A stretch of DNA of 64,000 nucleotides from positions 62,001 to 126,000 of the forward strand of contig JALJCO010010193.1 in assembly GCA_023101725.1 (NCBI GenBank), given 5' to 3'. Positions 22,043-34,574 of this stretch are shown piece by piece; the first letter of the stretch is position 1, and every line of letters begins with the position of its first letter. The translations under genes were made by a program, and so were the position numbers. The notes beneath the pieces were generated by a model. The model had not been told where the DNA came from. It was given only the letters and a program-made list of their open reading frames with translations, and ran no database searches. This stretch comes from Atherinomorus stipes. Lineage: Eukaryota; Chordata; Actinopteri; Atheriniformes; Atherinidae.

Positions 22043-23540
22043 TTAAAGGGACGAGAGGAGGAATGTGAAAGAATAAACAAGCATGTCCAGTTTTTAATAC
22101 TAACGGGTGATGAAGCGTTAAAAACCAAACGGAACGTTTCCACCACGTCTCTCTCCGTTGCCTTGAACAGTCTGTGCTGCACGAATTTTCCGCACTGTCC
22201 TGCAGATGTGATGTCATTGATGCTGCATTCGCGTCCCCGACAGTTCTGATCCAGGAGGGAGACGTGGCGGATTCAGACACTGTTAGGGATAGTTATGGAC
22301 AGGGATGGGTACTGAATTCAGTACTTTTATTGGTACCTACCGAACTCCATCAGTACTACCAAGTACCGATTCACGTAAAATCAAAAACCTAAATGCATCC
22401 TTTTTACTGTGAGGGAGTGGAAGAGTTGGTGATTTCTATGCTGCATGTGAACGCCGCTTCGGAGCATGACATCAGTGGCTGCGGCCGCGTGTTCAGTCAG
22501 AACCAGCAGCTGATTGAAGCTTTTCTGGATTCTCTTCTCTAAAACATCAAGCTCGCTGCAATATTTGAGATGCAAAATGTAAGACAAGCGGCGGGAACAC
22601 GTCTGATCTGAGGAAGCAGCTGATTAAACACAATATTCTTCTCAAAGCTCTGATCCTGACGCTTCGTCTGCAGCCCGCCGAAAGAAGTCGTCGTCAGTCA
22701 GCGCCTCAGCGGCTGAACAGATGTAATCGGGGGCAGATAATAACCAGCAGGGTTCACACACTGCTGTTCTGTATGATGTAAATACTTACTGAGTTTACCA
22801 TCAGCCAACACAGTAAACCAGTTCAGGGCCGACGTGCAGGTCACGTCTCTCCCTCCGTCACATCCCACATCTTATTAACCTCTTCATCACAGCGGAGTTC
22901 TCACACACGAGTGCAGCAGCCACAATACTTCCATCTGTCATGGAGCCGGCGTCTCTCTGAAGAAGCTTGTTTGGTTAATCCAGCACGGCAGAAACTGGCT
23001 CCACAAAGTTAATAAACTGGGCTCGGTCAATGCAGCAGGAGGCTCACAGCCTCCATCTTACCTGCACTAAACGCCGCGACTGGAGAACATTCCATCTTTA
23101 TTCTCATTAGATTATTCCATCATTAGGTTTCCCTCTGTTCCCAGACTCTCCGACACATGTCGAATAAAAACTGCTGGATTTTGCTTTAATATATTAGTGA
23201 AAAATTATATGTTGAATGAGAAATAAATCTTACTGCCATACAAACACACATAAAAGTACCGAAAACTGGTACCGTTTGGTACCGGTACCGACTCGCAGGT
23301 ACTGGAATTTGGTAACGCATCAATTCAAATGTGAACAGTACCCATTCCTAGTTCTGGATTCTTCTGTCGTCGGCAAACGATCCAGATCAACTGAAAGACA
23401 CTAAAAAGTGGAACTAGGAAGAAAAAGACTTTCCCAGCGTAGCAAACGACGCTCTAGCTGCAGTTTGTGCCCCCGTGCCGGCTCGGCTGATGGCTGCAGG
23501 CGGGGTCGCGAGTCTCATTCCTTCATCCTGCTCCCTGACT
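22043..23540. mobile_element. TTAAAGGGAC element, copy A, split by a hAT insertion
   Basis: Shares long blocks with copy B at 26340-27255: GGGTGATGAAGCG, TCTCTCCGTTGCCTTGAACA, GATCCAGATCAACTGAAAGA. It is interrupted at 22300-23350. Confidence 0.7.
22300..23350. mobile_element. hAT-like element, 1,051 bp, inserted in copy A
   Basis: Ends CAGGGATGGGTACTG and CAGTACCCATTCCTA; flanking 8-mers GTTATGGA and GTTCTGGA (7 of 8 identical). Copy B (26615 onward) keeps the uninterrupted sequence GTTATGGATTCTTC, which is the empty site. Confidence 0.82.
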
Positions 23541-23750
23541 GTGTTTAGGAGGGTACTGCAGTGGATGAAGGATGTTTCGTAGATGTTTTTGGGGGCCAGT
23601 GGGACTTTGTAGAGTCTGCTGGATGGAGGTAGCTGGAAGGAGTGATGGGGGGGTCAGAGGAGTTTGTGGTGAACCCGAGATTTTGCCGGCCTGACTAACA
23701 GTGCGGGACGGTGTTGTTTTTAGGAGTGTGACATAATATTGATACACTGA

Positions 23751-24236
23751 GGCTCCGTTCACACGGCGACGGTCAGAAGATGACGCAAAAGTGGCATCTC
23801 ATCTTCATCTTTTCATCCAGGTTTACACGAGCGTCGTCATGAGGAAATCTGCGTGCATACTGTGTGGAACTGGATTGGATCTGCACGGCAGGCCGTTAGC
23901 TGCAGTGATAGAACTCCACCATGTCCGCGCGCATGCGTAGAATCTACCTTAGATCCGCTGGTTTACGTAGTCCCACATTGTTGTTTTTCCTGTTTGTGTG
24001 TGACGTCAACATTTGATGTGAGCATGGCGTGAGCAGGTCCACCATCACGTTTGCGTTTGGGACCGTGCAGGCGAGAACACAACAGCGTCGCGTCTTCAGG
24101 AATTCCACTTTGGAACGAGTCTTCAGATTTTTGTGTCTTCAACCCAGAATAACGCCGTTGCCGTGTGAACGAAAGACACTTCCGATTAAATATTTTGTCA
24201 TTTTCATCCACAATCGTCCTCGTGTGAACGGCCCCT
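23751..24236. mobile_element. MITE with CCGTTCACACG ends
   Basis: GGCTCCGTTCACACGGCGAC at left and CGTGTGAACGGCCCC at right are inverted. No transposase. Confidence 0.6.
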
Positions 24237-24338
24237 GAAATATCACAATATTTCATGCTGCGATATATCGATATTAAAAAGCGCGGTATCGATATTTTAC
24301 GAACAAAATCTTGCAAGATCTTCTTGTTCTATCAGTGT

Positions 24339-25358
24339 TAGGGCTGTGTTAAACGATTATTTTTTAAACGATTAATCTATCGATTATTTTTTCGATGCAT
24401 CGATTAATCTAACGATTCACTTTTTTAGTTCGATTCGACTCGATTCGATTATCGATTATCTCCTCATAAATTGACATACAGCAATTTATATATGCTGATA
24501 TAGATATCTAAAATGTAAAAAAAGAGCATGAATAAAAAGGCAGTGGGAGCAGCAGCCTGTCATGGAGTTTTTCATGAACCAACAGAATGTAAAATTTATG
24601 TTGAAAACACAGCAAACTGAAAAACGGGCTTTTAATTCTTTCATTTACATGAAAATAATAATAAAAAAGTCATTATTGAAATAATATGATCATGTAAACT
24701 TGGAGGATTTAAGCTAAGACAGATATTATTTTCCAACAAAAGATAATGAAGATAAGTAAACATTCAGAGTTGAACATCTATATTGAACATGGGTCTAGCT
24801 TCCAGAAAAAGTGCATCTTCATTCTGTTAATGTTTAATACGGGTGCCAATCACTTGGAAATGAAATTAAAAATACTTTATTTATCCCAGAAGTGATTACA
24901 CAATACTATTACCGACAGATGAAACACTAATATGAGGTTGAGAACGTGACTTTATATTCAGTCAGAGACGAGACAGCTCCCGGCATTAGCTGTAGTTCAC
25001 ACCCACGGCCAGCAGATGGAGCTCGTGCTTCATGCTGACCGTCTCAAACAGGCCTGACGTGTCTGAAGACATGGCGTCCATCTCACGGAAGTCGCTCATG
25101 TCTCATGAGGCTTCGGATTCGCCATCCCTAATATATAGTTATACCTTCAATAAACGAGTGTGGGCCTTCACTGCCTTACACTTTGGAAACTTGGAAGAGC
25201 CACTCGCGGAGATCGCGCCGCCATCTTTGTTTTAGTCTGAAGTCGCATGGCGCCGCCATCTTTGTTTTGGTCTGATGACGCATCGGTACGCATATTTTGC
25301 GTCGACGTATTTTTTGCGTCGACGTAATCGGTTACGTCGACGAATCGTCCCAGCCCTA
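24339..25358. mobile_element. hAT element, 1,020 bp, perfect 8-bp target duplication
   Basis: Ends TAGGGCTG and CAGCCCTA flanked by identical ATCAGTGT (24331-24338, 25359-25366). CGATTAATC repeats and GCGTCGACG motifs mark the subterminal regions. It has no recognisable transposase. Confidence 0.88.
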
Positions 25359-25469
25359 ATCAGTGTTGATCCAGCATGTAGAACGTCTCTGCTTCCACTG
25401 ATGTCTACGTGCATCTGCAGGCTCAGGTTCAGCTTTACACAGTAGAAAGTACAAGTTTACATGAGTCCA

Positions 25470-26335
25470 CGTTCAAAAGATCTTTATTTTTATTTTATTG
25501 TCACATCTATCCAGTTGGGTTTTCCCAAAGTGAGAAATATTCATGTTCAGGGGTATGATTGTAAATGGTTTTATTATGAGATCCAAGTGGAAAAAACCTG
25601 TCCGAGTTTAATAAACGGGACATGGAGGAGCTGGATTTCACTGATTTAGACTCATTTTGTTGTTTCAGTCATCCGATGTATGTACATACATTCCTCTAAA
25701 TTATTCATACCCTCCAATTAGAGAAAATAATAAATTCACAATAATAATTCAAATAACAAGAAACTAAAGAAACTAATAATAAATAAAAATTTACAAAATT
25801 ATAATTTAGTGAAATAAAATATTAGTTTTGAATTGTCGTTGGAAATGATGATAATTTTTTTCAAAAACAAGCAAAACTGTCTTGGACACATTAGAGCATC
25901 TTTCCCATGAACATGGACCAACATACCTGTCAGCAGGTGCAGACGTCTGATTGGACGTTACAGAAACACCTGATTGCAGTGATTGTCTCAGTGTTGCTCA
26001 ACAACATTTTAGCTTCAGAGCCCCATCATGCTTGTTTACCTGTTTTATTTTTCTGTTTTTTTAAATATTTCCGTTGAACCACAATTCAGAATCAACATCA
26101 TGATTTTCATAGAATTTTTATTCATTACTTTTGTAAATTTCAACTTATTTCACTGACAGATGATTTTTGTCCGTCTTTAATTTGAGGGTATGAATCATTT
26201 TGAGGACTGTAGGTGCAACTTTTATTTCAAGCTGCATTTTAAATTTCTCTGAAGTGCCTAGAATATCACAATACATCAGAGTCACAGTATGACATTAATA
26301 TCGTATGGTGAAGTGTTTGCCAACACCCACCCCTG
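25470..26335 (+). mobile_element. hAT-like element, copy 2
   Basis: Inverted relative of 17917-19240, ending ACACCCACCCCTG at 26335. It lacks the Tc1 insertion present in copy 1. The next element, copy B, starts five bases later. Confidence 0.65.
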
Positions 26336-26339
26336 GTAG

Positions 26340-27255
26340 TTAAAGGGACTTGAGGCAGGAATTAAAAAAAAACCCAAACATAAATGTCCCTTTTTTTTCA
26401 TACTAATGGGTGATGAAGCGCTAAATACCAAAAATAACTTTTCCACCCATGTTTCTCTCCGTTGCCTTGAACAGGCTGTGTGCTGCATAAAGCTGCAATT
26501 CGGTGTCCGAATTTCCTGCGCTGCCCTGCGGACGTGACGTCAAATGACGCTACATCCGCAGTTTTGATGCAGGAAGAAGACGGTCACGTTAAATAAAAAC
26601 ACTGTAAGCGACAGTTATGGATTCTTCTGCCGTCAGAATACGATCCAGATCAACTGAAAGACACTAAAAATTGTACCAACGAAGAAAAAGCTTAGTAAAC
26701 AACATTATAGTTTTCCAGCTCTGTTTGTCATGTCATGTCTGTCTCGTCATGCGGACGTGACGTCACATGACGCTACATCCGCAGTTTTGATGCAGGAAAA
26801 AGACGGTCACGTTAAATAAAAACACTGTAAGCGATAGTTATGGATTCTTCTGCCGTCAGAATACGATCCAGATCAACTGAAAGACACTAAAAATTGTACC
26901 AACGGAGAAAAAGCTTAGTAAACAACATTATAGTTTTCCAGCTCTGTTTGTCATGTCATGTCTGTCTCGTCATGCGGACGTGACGTCACATGACGCTACA
27001 TCCGCTGTTTTGATACAGGACGAAGCCGGTCGCGGTAAATTCAAACACTGTAAGAGATAGTTATGGATTATTCTGCCGTCAGCAAACGATCCAGATCAAC
27101 TGAAAGACACTAAAAAGTGTAACTAGGAAGAAAAAGGTGAGTAAACAACATTATAGCTTCAGTTTGTGCTCCCATGACGGCTTGACTCGTGGCTGCAGGT
27201 ACCTGAAGCGCCAGTCGCGAGTTTCGTTTCTTAATCTTGCCTCAAGTCCCTTTAA
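26340..27255. mobile_element. TTAAAGGGAC element, copy B
   Basis: Perfect 18-bp terminal inverted repeat TTAAAGGGACTTGAGGCA / TGCCTCAAGTCCCTTTAA. No transposase found. Confidence 0.8.
26528..27110. repeat. 223-bp tandem duplication, about 2.6 copies
   Basis: GCGGACGTGACGTCA begins copies at 26528, 26751 and 26974, exactly 223 bases apart. Each copy carries a TGACGTCA palindrome. It lies wholly inside copy B. Confidence 0.93.
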
Positions 27256-27408
27256 GTGTCTACAGTATATCATATAAAATATTATAGGAATATAAATATA
27301 ACATATGATTTAAACGGCATGCAGCGATGTAAGGCAGTAGGACAGAAGTATGAAATGTTGATCATTTAAAACCAGGAGAGAACATTGATGTGTCCACTTC
27401 CTCCTCAG

Positions 27409-27586
27409 GGTCTGGACCGCCCGAAGCCACTATCACTGTAACCAGGAAGAAGGTGAAGGAAGTCATGACCCTTGAAGATGAAACTTTCTCCAAGTTCTAC
27501 CCCCAGGTGGACCGTTTTCCCTCCAACACCAGCAAGGTGGAGATAGACAACGACTTTGATGCCATATTTGATCCGCAGGTGCCAAA
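27409..27586 (+). CDS. svil: Supervillin exon w8
   Basis: Acceptor tcctcctcag, donor CCAAA|GTAAGC; enters phase 1, leaves phase 2. It encodes TITVTRKKVKEVMTLEDETF, then a segment with FDAIFDPQVPK, matching the supervillin block before the first gelsolin repeat. The 5.5 kb intron in front of it holds at least four nested transposon insertions. A GT nine bases before the chosen donor was rejected because it would break the frame into exon w9. Confidence 0.92.
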
Positions 27587-27624
27587 GTAAGCATTCATCC
27601 ATTTTCTTTCACGTCACTGTTACG

Positions 27625-28940
27625 CCGGCCGCACACCAGCGCTCTCTGCTGAGCTCAGCGTCATCCAGGCCGTTTGCTCAGCAGATGGTCGCCATGTGCG
27701 CTCAACTTGAGCTCTAATGAGGTCAGAAGTTCTAGCGTTGTAGGGCCTCCATGACTCAGCAGAAATCAGGCGACACGGCGACGATCTGCTGAGCAAACGG
27801 CCTCCATGACTCAGCAGAAATCAGGCGACACGGTGACGATCTGCTGATCAAACGGCCTCCATGACTCAGCAGAAATCAGGCGACACGGTGACGATCTGCT
27901 GAGCAAACGGCCTCCATGACTCAGCAGAAATCAGGCGACACGGCGACGATCTGCTGAGCAAACGGCCTCCATGACTCAGCAGAAATCAGGCGACACGGCG
28001 ACGATCTGCTGAGCAAACGGCCTCCATGACTCAGCAGAAATCAGGCGACACGGTGACGATCTGCTGAGCAAACGGCCTCCATGACTCAGCAGAAATCAGG
28101 CGACACGGTGACGATCTGCTGAGCAAACGGCCTCCATGACTCAGCAGAAATCAGGCGACACGGCGACGATCTGCTGAGCAAACGGCCTCCATGACTCAGC
28201 AGAAATCAGGCGACACGGCGACGATCTGCTGAGCAAACGGCCTCCATGACTCAGCAGAAATCAGGCGACACGTTGACGATCTGCTGAGCAAACGGCCTCC
28301 ATGACTCAGCAGAAATCAGGCGACACGGCGACGATCTGATGAACAAACTGCCTCCATGACTCGGCAGAAATCAGGCGACACGGTGACGATCTGCTGATCA
28401 AACGGCCTCCATGACTCGGCAGAAATCAGGCGACACGGCGACGATCTGCTGAGCAAACGTTCTCCATGACTCAGCAGAAATCAGGCGACACGGCGACGAT
28501 CTGCTGAGCAAACGGCCTCCATGACTCAGCAGAAATCAGGCGACACGGCGACGATCTGCTGAGCAAACGGCCTCCATGACTCAGCAGAAATCAGGCGACA
28601 CGGCGACGATCTGCTGATCAAAAGGCCTCCATGACTTAGCAGAAATCAGGCGACACGGTGACGATCTGCTGAGCAAACGGCCTCCATGACTCAGCAGAAA
28701 TCAGGCGACACGGCGACGATCTGCTGAGCAAACGGCCTCCATGACTCAGCAGAAATCAGGCGACACGGCGACGATCTGCTGAGCAAACGGCCTCCATGAC
28801 TCAGCAGAAATCAGGCGACACGGCGACGATCTGCTGAGCAAACGGCCTCCATGACTCAGCAGAAATCAGGCGACACGGTGACGATCTGCTGAGCAAACGG
28901 CCTCCATGACTCAGCAAAAAGCTCTGGTGTGCAGCAGGTA
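27625..28940. mobile_element. MITE whose interior is a 55-bp minisatellite
   Basis: GCACACCAGCGCT near the left end and AGCTCTGGTGTGC near the right end are imperfect inverted repeats bounding the array, so the array seems to have grown inside a small transposon. Confidence 0.6.
27745..28920. repeat. Minisatellite, 55-bp unit, 21 copies plus partial
   Basis: GCCTCCATGACTC recurs every 55 bases from 27745 to 28900 exactly. Units are over 95% alike with CGG/CGGTG variants, suggesting recent amplification. Confidence 0.97.
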
Positions 28941-28987
28941 TTAGACCCTCAGGCCGAAGGCTGAGCCTGACCTCTGCCTTCTTTCAG

Positions 28988-29160
28988 GCTGCCCTCAGAC
29001 ATGGTGCAGCACAAGCTGGCGGTCCGGCCGACCCGCAACGTGCCGTCATCCAGAAACCCTCTGAAGATGCTGGCTGCCAGGGACGACATCCGGCATGAGT
29101 ACACGGAGCAGAGGCTCAACGTCGGTCTGCTGGAGAGCAAACGGATGAAGGCTGAGAGGA
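28988..29160 (+). CDS. svil: Supervillin exon w9
   Basis: Acceptor ccttctttcag; donor AGGA|GTGAGG, a non-canonical last base but the only choice keeping the frame. It encodes [19 protein letters not shown], then [19 protein letters not shown] and ESKRMKAER. The [11 protein letters not shown] and EYTEQRLN motifs are diagnostic of supervillin. Only about 50 bases separate it from the end of the repeat-expanded MITE on its 5' side. Confidence 0.93.
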
Positions 29161-29319
29161 GTGAGGGTTTATATCTGAACAAGATGCCCCAGATAGACCA
29201 CTTAGGCCAGCTGCTGTTCCAGCTGTAAACAGACCACGTGTCTGTCTGAGACAGAAGCATGTAGAATGTCCTGTAACTCCTGCATCACTTATGTCCTGTC
29301 TGTTCTCTGTTCACTGCAG

Positions 29320-29475
29320 CCAATCAGAGCGCGGCGCTCTCTGACGCGGCTCTGGCCGGTCTGGCCAGTAAAGAGAACTTCAGCAACGTCAGCCTGCGCA
29401 GCGTCAGCATGTCTGAGCAGACGTCCAACAACAGCGCTGTTCCCTACAAGAAGCTCATGCTGCTGCAGGTCAAAG
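29320..29475 (+). CDS. svil: Supervillin exon w10 (start of first gelsolin-like repeat)
   Basis: Acceptor gttcactgcag, donor AAAG|GTCAGT, phase 1-1. It encodes [18 protein letters not shown], then [17 protein letters not shown], where the first gelsolin-like fold begins (core residues about 274-326). Both motifs are near-identical to those of other vertebrate supervillins. Confidence 0.94.
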
Positions 29476-31741
29476 GTCAGTGGAGGGGAGCTGCTGTGGT
29501 GCCGGGTGACGTGGATGTCAGGCCTGGGGGGGTGTACCGCTCTTTATTTTCCTTATGATATGGATTTATTCTGGAGGTCAGGATGGACGCAGACATTTTG
29601 TCCTACTACGTCCAGTTGGTCAGTGTTGTGGTCGTCTACCGCTGTTTCCACAGATCAGCATCATGAACAGATTTAAAGCAGCTGTATCAGTTTTTCAAAC
29701 GTTCCAAGAGTCAAATACAGGCATTCATCAGCTAAACGCGTTCCATCGCCACTACAGAAACTAATCTGGTGTAAATATTAGTTTTCTATGTGTCTAATTT
29801 CCAACACAGAAGTAAAATGGCTGACTGTACTGAACCACGAAGCTCCCCACCAATCTCAGCATGTTTTACGCCCATTTCATGACCTTGCCCCAGAAGAGGC
29901 ACAGATTATAAAGGGTAACAGAATTGGTTTTAACACCGACTTCATCGCTCACGTAGATGTGATCTGTAAACATTGATGGACAATCGGACTCCGATCGACG
30001 GAATTAAACGGATCAGCCTGTTATGGAGCTGTATGCTCGACCCAGAGTGGATATGGAATTCGAAGTACACACAGTACCACAGAAGTACCACAGAGACCCT
30101 GACAAGTAAGTACATTAGTTAACAAGTCATAGGCTAACAGTTAGCATTGAGCTGGGAGACATTTTTCACTCACCGGTGCTGTTGTCTGTCCGTGAGGCAT
30201 CCAGAATATTCATCTCGTCTTCTGTGTGATACTTCTTGACTTTTTTTCTTTTTTTAAAGACAAATGGTTTCAGCTTGTTCTTACCTCGACAGTTTCGGCT
30301 GTCACTTCAGCCTTCATCAGAAGTGGTCGGACTTCCTGGTGTGACGTGTCAGGAGAACAGCTGACCGGGCACGGCAACTTACAATGAAGTGCTCGTGCCC
30401 GGTCCGTGAGGCATTTTTATGGTGGAACTGCGTCAGGTTTCCGAAGTAATCCCCGAGAAAAAAACACTTTACTTCCCGAGATTCATGAAGTTGTCAGGAG
30501 TGAAGTTCACACACAAAGTTCAGGCTTTTTCTGCTCCTGAAACTATAATCCAACCACTTCTGGAGTTGATTCATCATCCAGGACAACAAATAAACTCCCA
30601 CGCCGAACACAACCACATTTTTTCCAACTTTCCGTCCTCAAGCTCTGGAACTCTGCAGCAAACGTCTGTTAGCTGATGGCTGTTTGTCTCTGAGGAAATC
30701 TTCCTGCATGTGTTGGTTTCTTCCTCAGAGAGTGTGGATAGGTCAGGATTCTCCTCCAGTTTCTCTGGAACAAAGAGGGCGTCTTGCTACGATGCTGCGC
30801 ATGCGTATTTGTTGCTTCATGATTGGTGCCGTCTCATTGCGTACACCGGTGGTCAGTCAGTCATGTTAAGGCGCTAGAGCTTGGTCTGACTATTCATAAA
30901 TATTACTCAAACATGCACGAATAAAGAGAAAAATTTAAATGAAGTTTCTTTATAAGGAAATGGCACAGTAACCTGCTGAAAAGCTCTTGAAAGTCCATTT
31001 TTCACGATACGACTCCTGTAATGTTCGTGTTCAGACATCAGCAGCATTCATTGCTTTGTTCGCAGGTGCAACAACTGGATAAAGAGGAATCAGACACTTA
31101 ATGTTGACTCTCATCACAATTTCTGTCCTGACAGCTAACGATGCTAGCCTCAGCTGCTAACAGTAACAGCTGCTCTCTAGTGGTGCACTCTGAACCTTTA
31201 TTCTTTATTTACGGTCTCTGCTCCAGGAGCAGCTTTGATGATCAGTTCAGAGCCTTTTGTAGGATTTAGCTTTCAGATGAGGCAGAACATGATCATATTT
31301 ACAGTAGTGTCCTTAAAACAACTTCAGCTTCTAACTGTCCTAATATAACTAACTTAGCATAATGGCAAACACCACAGAGCATCAGCTTGAAGAGATTACA
31401 CTACCGTTTACAGCAGTGGTGGGGAACCCTGGTCCTCAAGTGCCGGTACACCTTCAGGCCGCTGCAGGATCGACATTTGCCGTTTCTAGAAAAGGCAACT
31501 GCCGTTTGCCATTTTTGGATCTTGGCCTCTCTCCAGTCTGATGCTTCATTTTCTTGTAGGGATGCACAATATTGTAATTTTGGCCGATATCCGATATGCA
31601 GATATTTTAAAAGTCATGTGTCTGAGAGAAAGAGAGAAGAGAAAACATCCACACCTCATCCAACTGAGCTAGGAAGCATGTTTGGCAAACGGAAGATCCG
31701 TTAGGCTACCACCAGTTTTTAGGGAACTGGCAGGACTGGTG
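29476..31741. other. Intron w10-w11, first part
   Basis: No exon supported. Remnants include TTTCGGCTGTCACTTCAGCC at 30293, a common fish repeat motif, and CAGTGGTGGGGAACCCTGG at 31412, which looks like a lone hAT end. Confidence 0.45.
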
Positions 31742-32627
31742 TTAAAGGAATAGTTCACCCTGAATGATTTAACTTTATTTTCCACTCACCCTGATGGTGA
31801 GCAAGACTCTGGACCACTTTTTTAATATGTCAAATGCAGCTGGAGATCAGGACGACTTCTCGTTTCCCCCCAATAGAGTTCACCAGGGTCCGAGCCAAAA
31901 AGGTCCATAAAAGTCCACAAAAACTTGTCAGTATTCCTCCATACTGCTCGTCCCATGTAGTCCAAGTGCCCTGAGTGGGTAGCGTCCAGAATTTACTCGA
32001 AGCGACGTCATTTAGTAGATTTTTAGAGCCTAAAAAGGAGTATTGTTTACTTCCGTGATGCACGCACATGTACAGTCAAGAAACTACGGAAGCCTCGGCG
32101 TTCAGAGCCTACTCTGCCGATAATGCAAGCGTAGAAGAAGAAATTCACTGTTTACATTGTGCTAAGAGCACGAGAGCTCTAGACGAACCGGGACAAACAC
32201 AGGAGGGGTTGATATTGATCTAAAAGAAAGAAAGAAAAAGAGTGCGCGATCTCGTCTGCCGCGGCTTCCGTAGTTTCGTAAACGTGCATCGGCGTGCTTG
32301 CTAGGCATGCGATGTGGTCTTGTTTAGACTCTAAAAATATACTAAATGGCGTCGTTTCAAGTAAATTCTGGACGCTACCCACTCAGGACACTTGGATTAC
32401 ATGGGACGAGCAGTATGGAGGAATATTGACAATTTTTTGTGGACTTTTGTGGACTTTTATGGACCTTTTTGGCTCGGACCCTGGTGAACTCTATTGGGGG
32501 GAAACGAGAAGTCGTCCTGATCTCCATCTGCATTTGACATATTAAAAAAGTGGTCCAGAGTCTTGCTCACCATCAGGGTAAGTGGAAAATAAAGTTACAT
32601 CATTCTGAGGGTGAACTATTCCTTTAA
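31742..32627. mobile_element. Foldback element with arms of about 300 bp
   Basis: TTAAAGGAATAGTTCACCCT at 31742 and AGGGTGAACTATTCCTTTAA ending at 32627. The arms stay complementary to about 32040/32330 (for instance GTCCAGAATTTACT against AGTAAATTCTGGAC). The transcript could form one very long hairpin. Confidence 0.85.
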
Positions 32628-32934
32628 TGTAACCCAACAGCAGGAATGAAAATGACAAGTGTGAGCTTCGACCGTGTTTAAACCTACATTGGCTGTTTGA
32701 AGTTTTATTAGTTATCAAACTGTCTCTTAATTTGAAAAGTCTTTTTGCATAGTTTAGATGTTGCACGTGGCAAATGTAATGTCCTGATTTCCACTGTGGG
32801 AGGCAGTAAGTTCAGTTTTCCAAAGAAATTGTTATAAAATTTTGGGGTACTAGATTTTATTTGTTGTGGTCTTAAAAAAGTGTTTTACATGAAAATGGTC
32901 CTGAACCTTGTGTGTGTGTTTCTGTGGGAAACAG

Positions 32935-33071
32935 GACGCAGACATGTCCAGACCCGGCTAGTCGAGCCCAGAGCATCCTCTCTGAACAGCGGAGATTGCT
33001 TCCTTCTCATCACACAACAGCACTGCTTTATCTGGGTCGGAGAATTTGCCAACGTCATCGAGAAAAGCAAG
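32935..33071 (+). CDS. svil: Supervillin exon w11 (gelsolin-like repeat 1)
   Basis: Acceptor gggaaacag, donor AAG|GTGAGC; enters phase 1, leaves phase 0. It encodes [20 protein letters not shown] followed by [19 protein letters not shown], the core strands of gelsolin repeat 1 (the DxFLL...xxWVG pattern). It is preceded by a 3.5 kb intron containing a near-perfect foldback element. Confidence 0.94.
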
Positions 33072-34574
33072 GTGAGCAGCTGGGGGGGGCTGGCGGCAGA
33101 AAGCATCCTCCTGCACTGATCAGCACGTTCCATGCTGGAGTTAAGGTGAACTACAGAAACACCGGCAGGCTCTGCATGCAGGATAGAGACAGTGTAGCGG
33201 TGTGTGTGTGGGGGGGGAGATTTCTGGGTTTTACAGTTATGAATTTATTATTTTTTATTCAGGTTTTTGTAAAAGTAAAGAAAGACACCTGTACACGGCA
33301 TGTTAATGTTTGAACAGGAGTGCGTACCTGTCAAGTTCTGGATTTGACGGAAATTTTCCGGCTCGGCTGCAACAATCAGGACGATCAAATTCTGATCACG
33401 TATCTATGTTGACATTCAGATGTGAACATTCGTAGATGATATTTCAGCCTGAAGCAGTGTTTCTCATCTCTGGTCCCCGGGACCCACAGCCCTGCATGGC
33501 TTCCTGTGTTCCTACATACCTGATCCAGGACTTCATCTGGATCAGACATTCCTTAGATCCAGCTGTGACAGCAGGGCTGCCTCTGAAGGCGGATTTCCAC
33601 CGGGTCCGTGTGCGGTGCATTACAGCTGCAGTGCGACTTGGAACTGACCTCCATGGAGCGGCAGCTCCCACCGGGACCGTGTCAGACACGGCGCGCCTGC
33701 GACTGCAGTCCGTGCTACTGCCAGATAAATCCGATGAATCACATTTGCAGGATCACACGATGATCAGGAGGGCTGGATAAATGTCTTACATAAAGTCACT
33801 TTCCCTGCATTTACCAACCAGCAGACGCGCTTCATAATATCATGTTCATTTGTTGTACAGCTATACACAACATCTTTACATTTTTAACCATTAACTTACC
33901 ATAATCTATCCCAGAAACTGATCATGCATCACTTTCTTGCTTTCTTGGCTGCAAACTCAGCAATAAGACTTATAATCCAAACTGGATGTAGGCTGATTCC
34001 ATTTCTAACTAGCAGCATTGCAAACCTGCAGTCTGTTCTGCGACGTAGGTGCACAAGTCATTTCTAATTAGTCTCAACTTTGAAAAGCTTCGCCTGCCCG
34101 ATGCCATGGTTACATGAAGAGTTAATATAATCCTGAGCACAATCTCACAGTTCCTTCAATCTGTCTGAGGTAACAAATAATTTTCTAATCACACATCTAA
34201 CTACAGTTGGAGATCTGGACCAGTCTGTTTCCTACATGTGAATCCACTGTGTTGGTATTTTTATTTAGTAGTTTTATGTGAGCTAGACAGAAAGACGAAA
34301 ATCAAATGGGATGAATGTATTTATTTAAAAAAAACACACACACAGCAGGAATGCCGGCGCAGGACTGTGTGGATGCACAGGTCTACAGTCTATGCAACGG
34401 CTCTAACCTGTAATGTTACTGTAGTTTCTGCCATCACAGCTCTCTGGGAGGCTTTTATTCTGAAATTTACCAGATGCCTTACTCTGCTCCCGTGTCTGCT
34501 TTCCTGTCTGGTGGGAACTGGGAGCGTGCTGCGCCAGAAACAGACCTGACTTCTATATTTAGCAGAGCAGCGCA

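Noticed and set aside
27745..28920. CRISPR-like regular repeats
   Set aside because: Units are directly adjacent with no unique spacers, and the DNA is clearly vertebrate.
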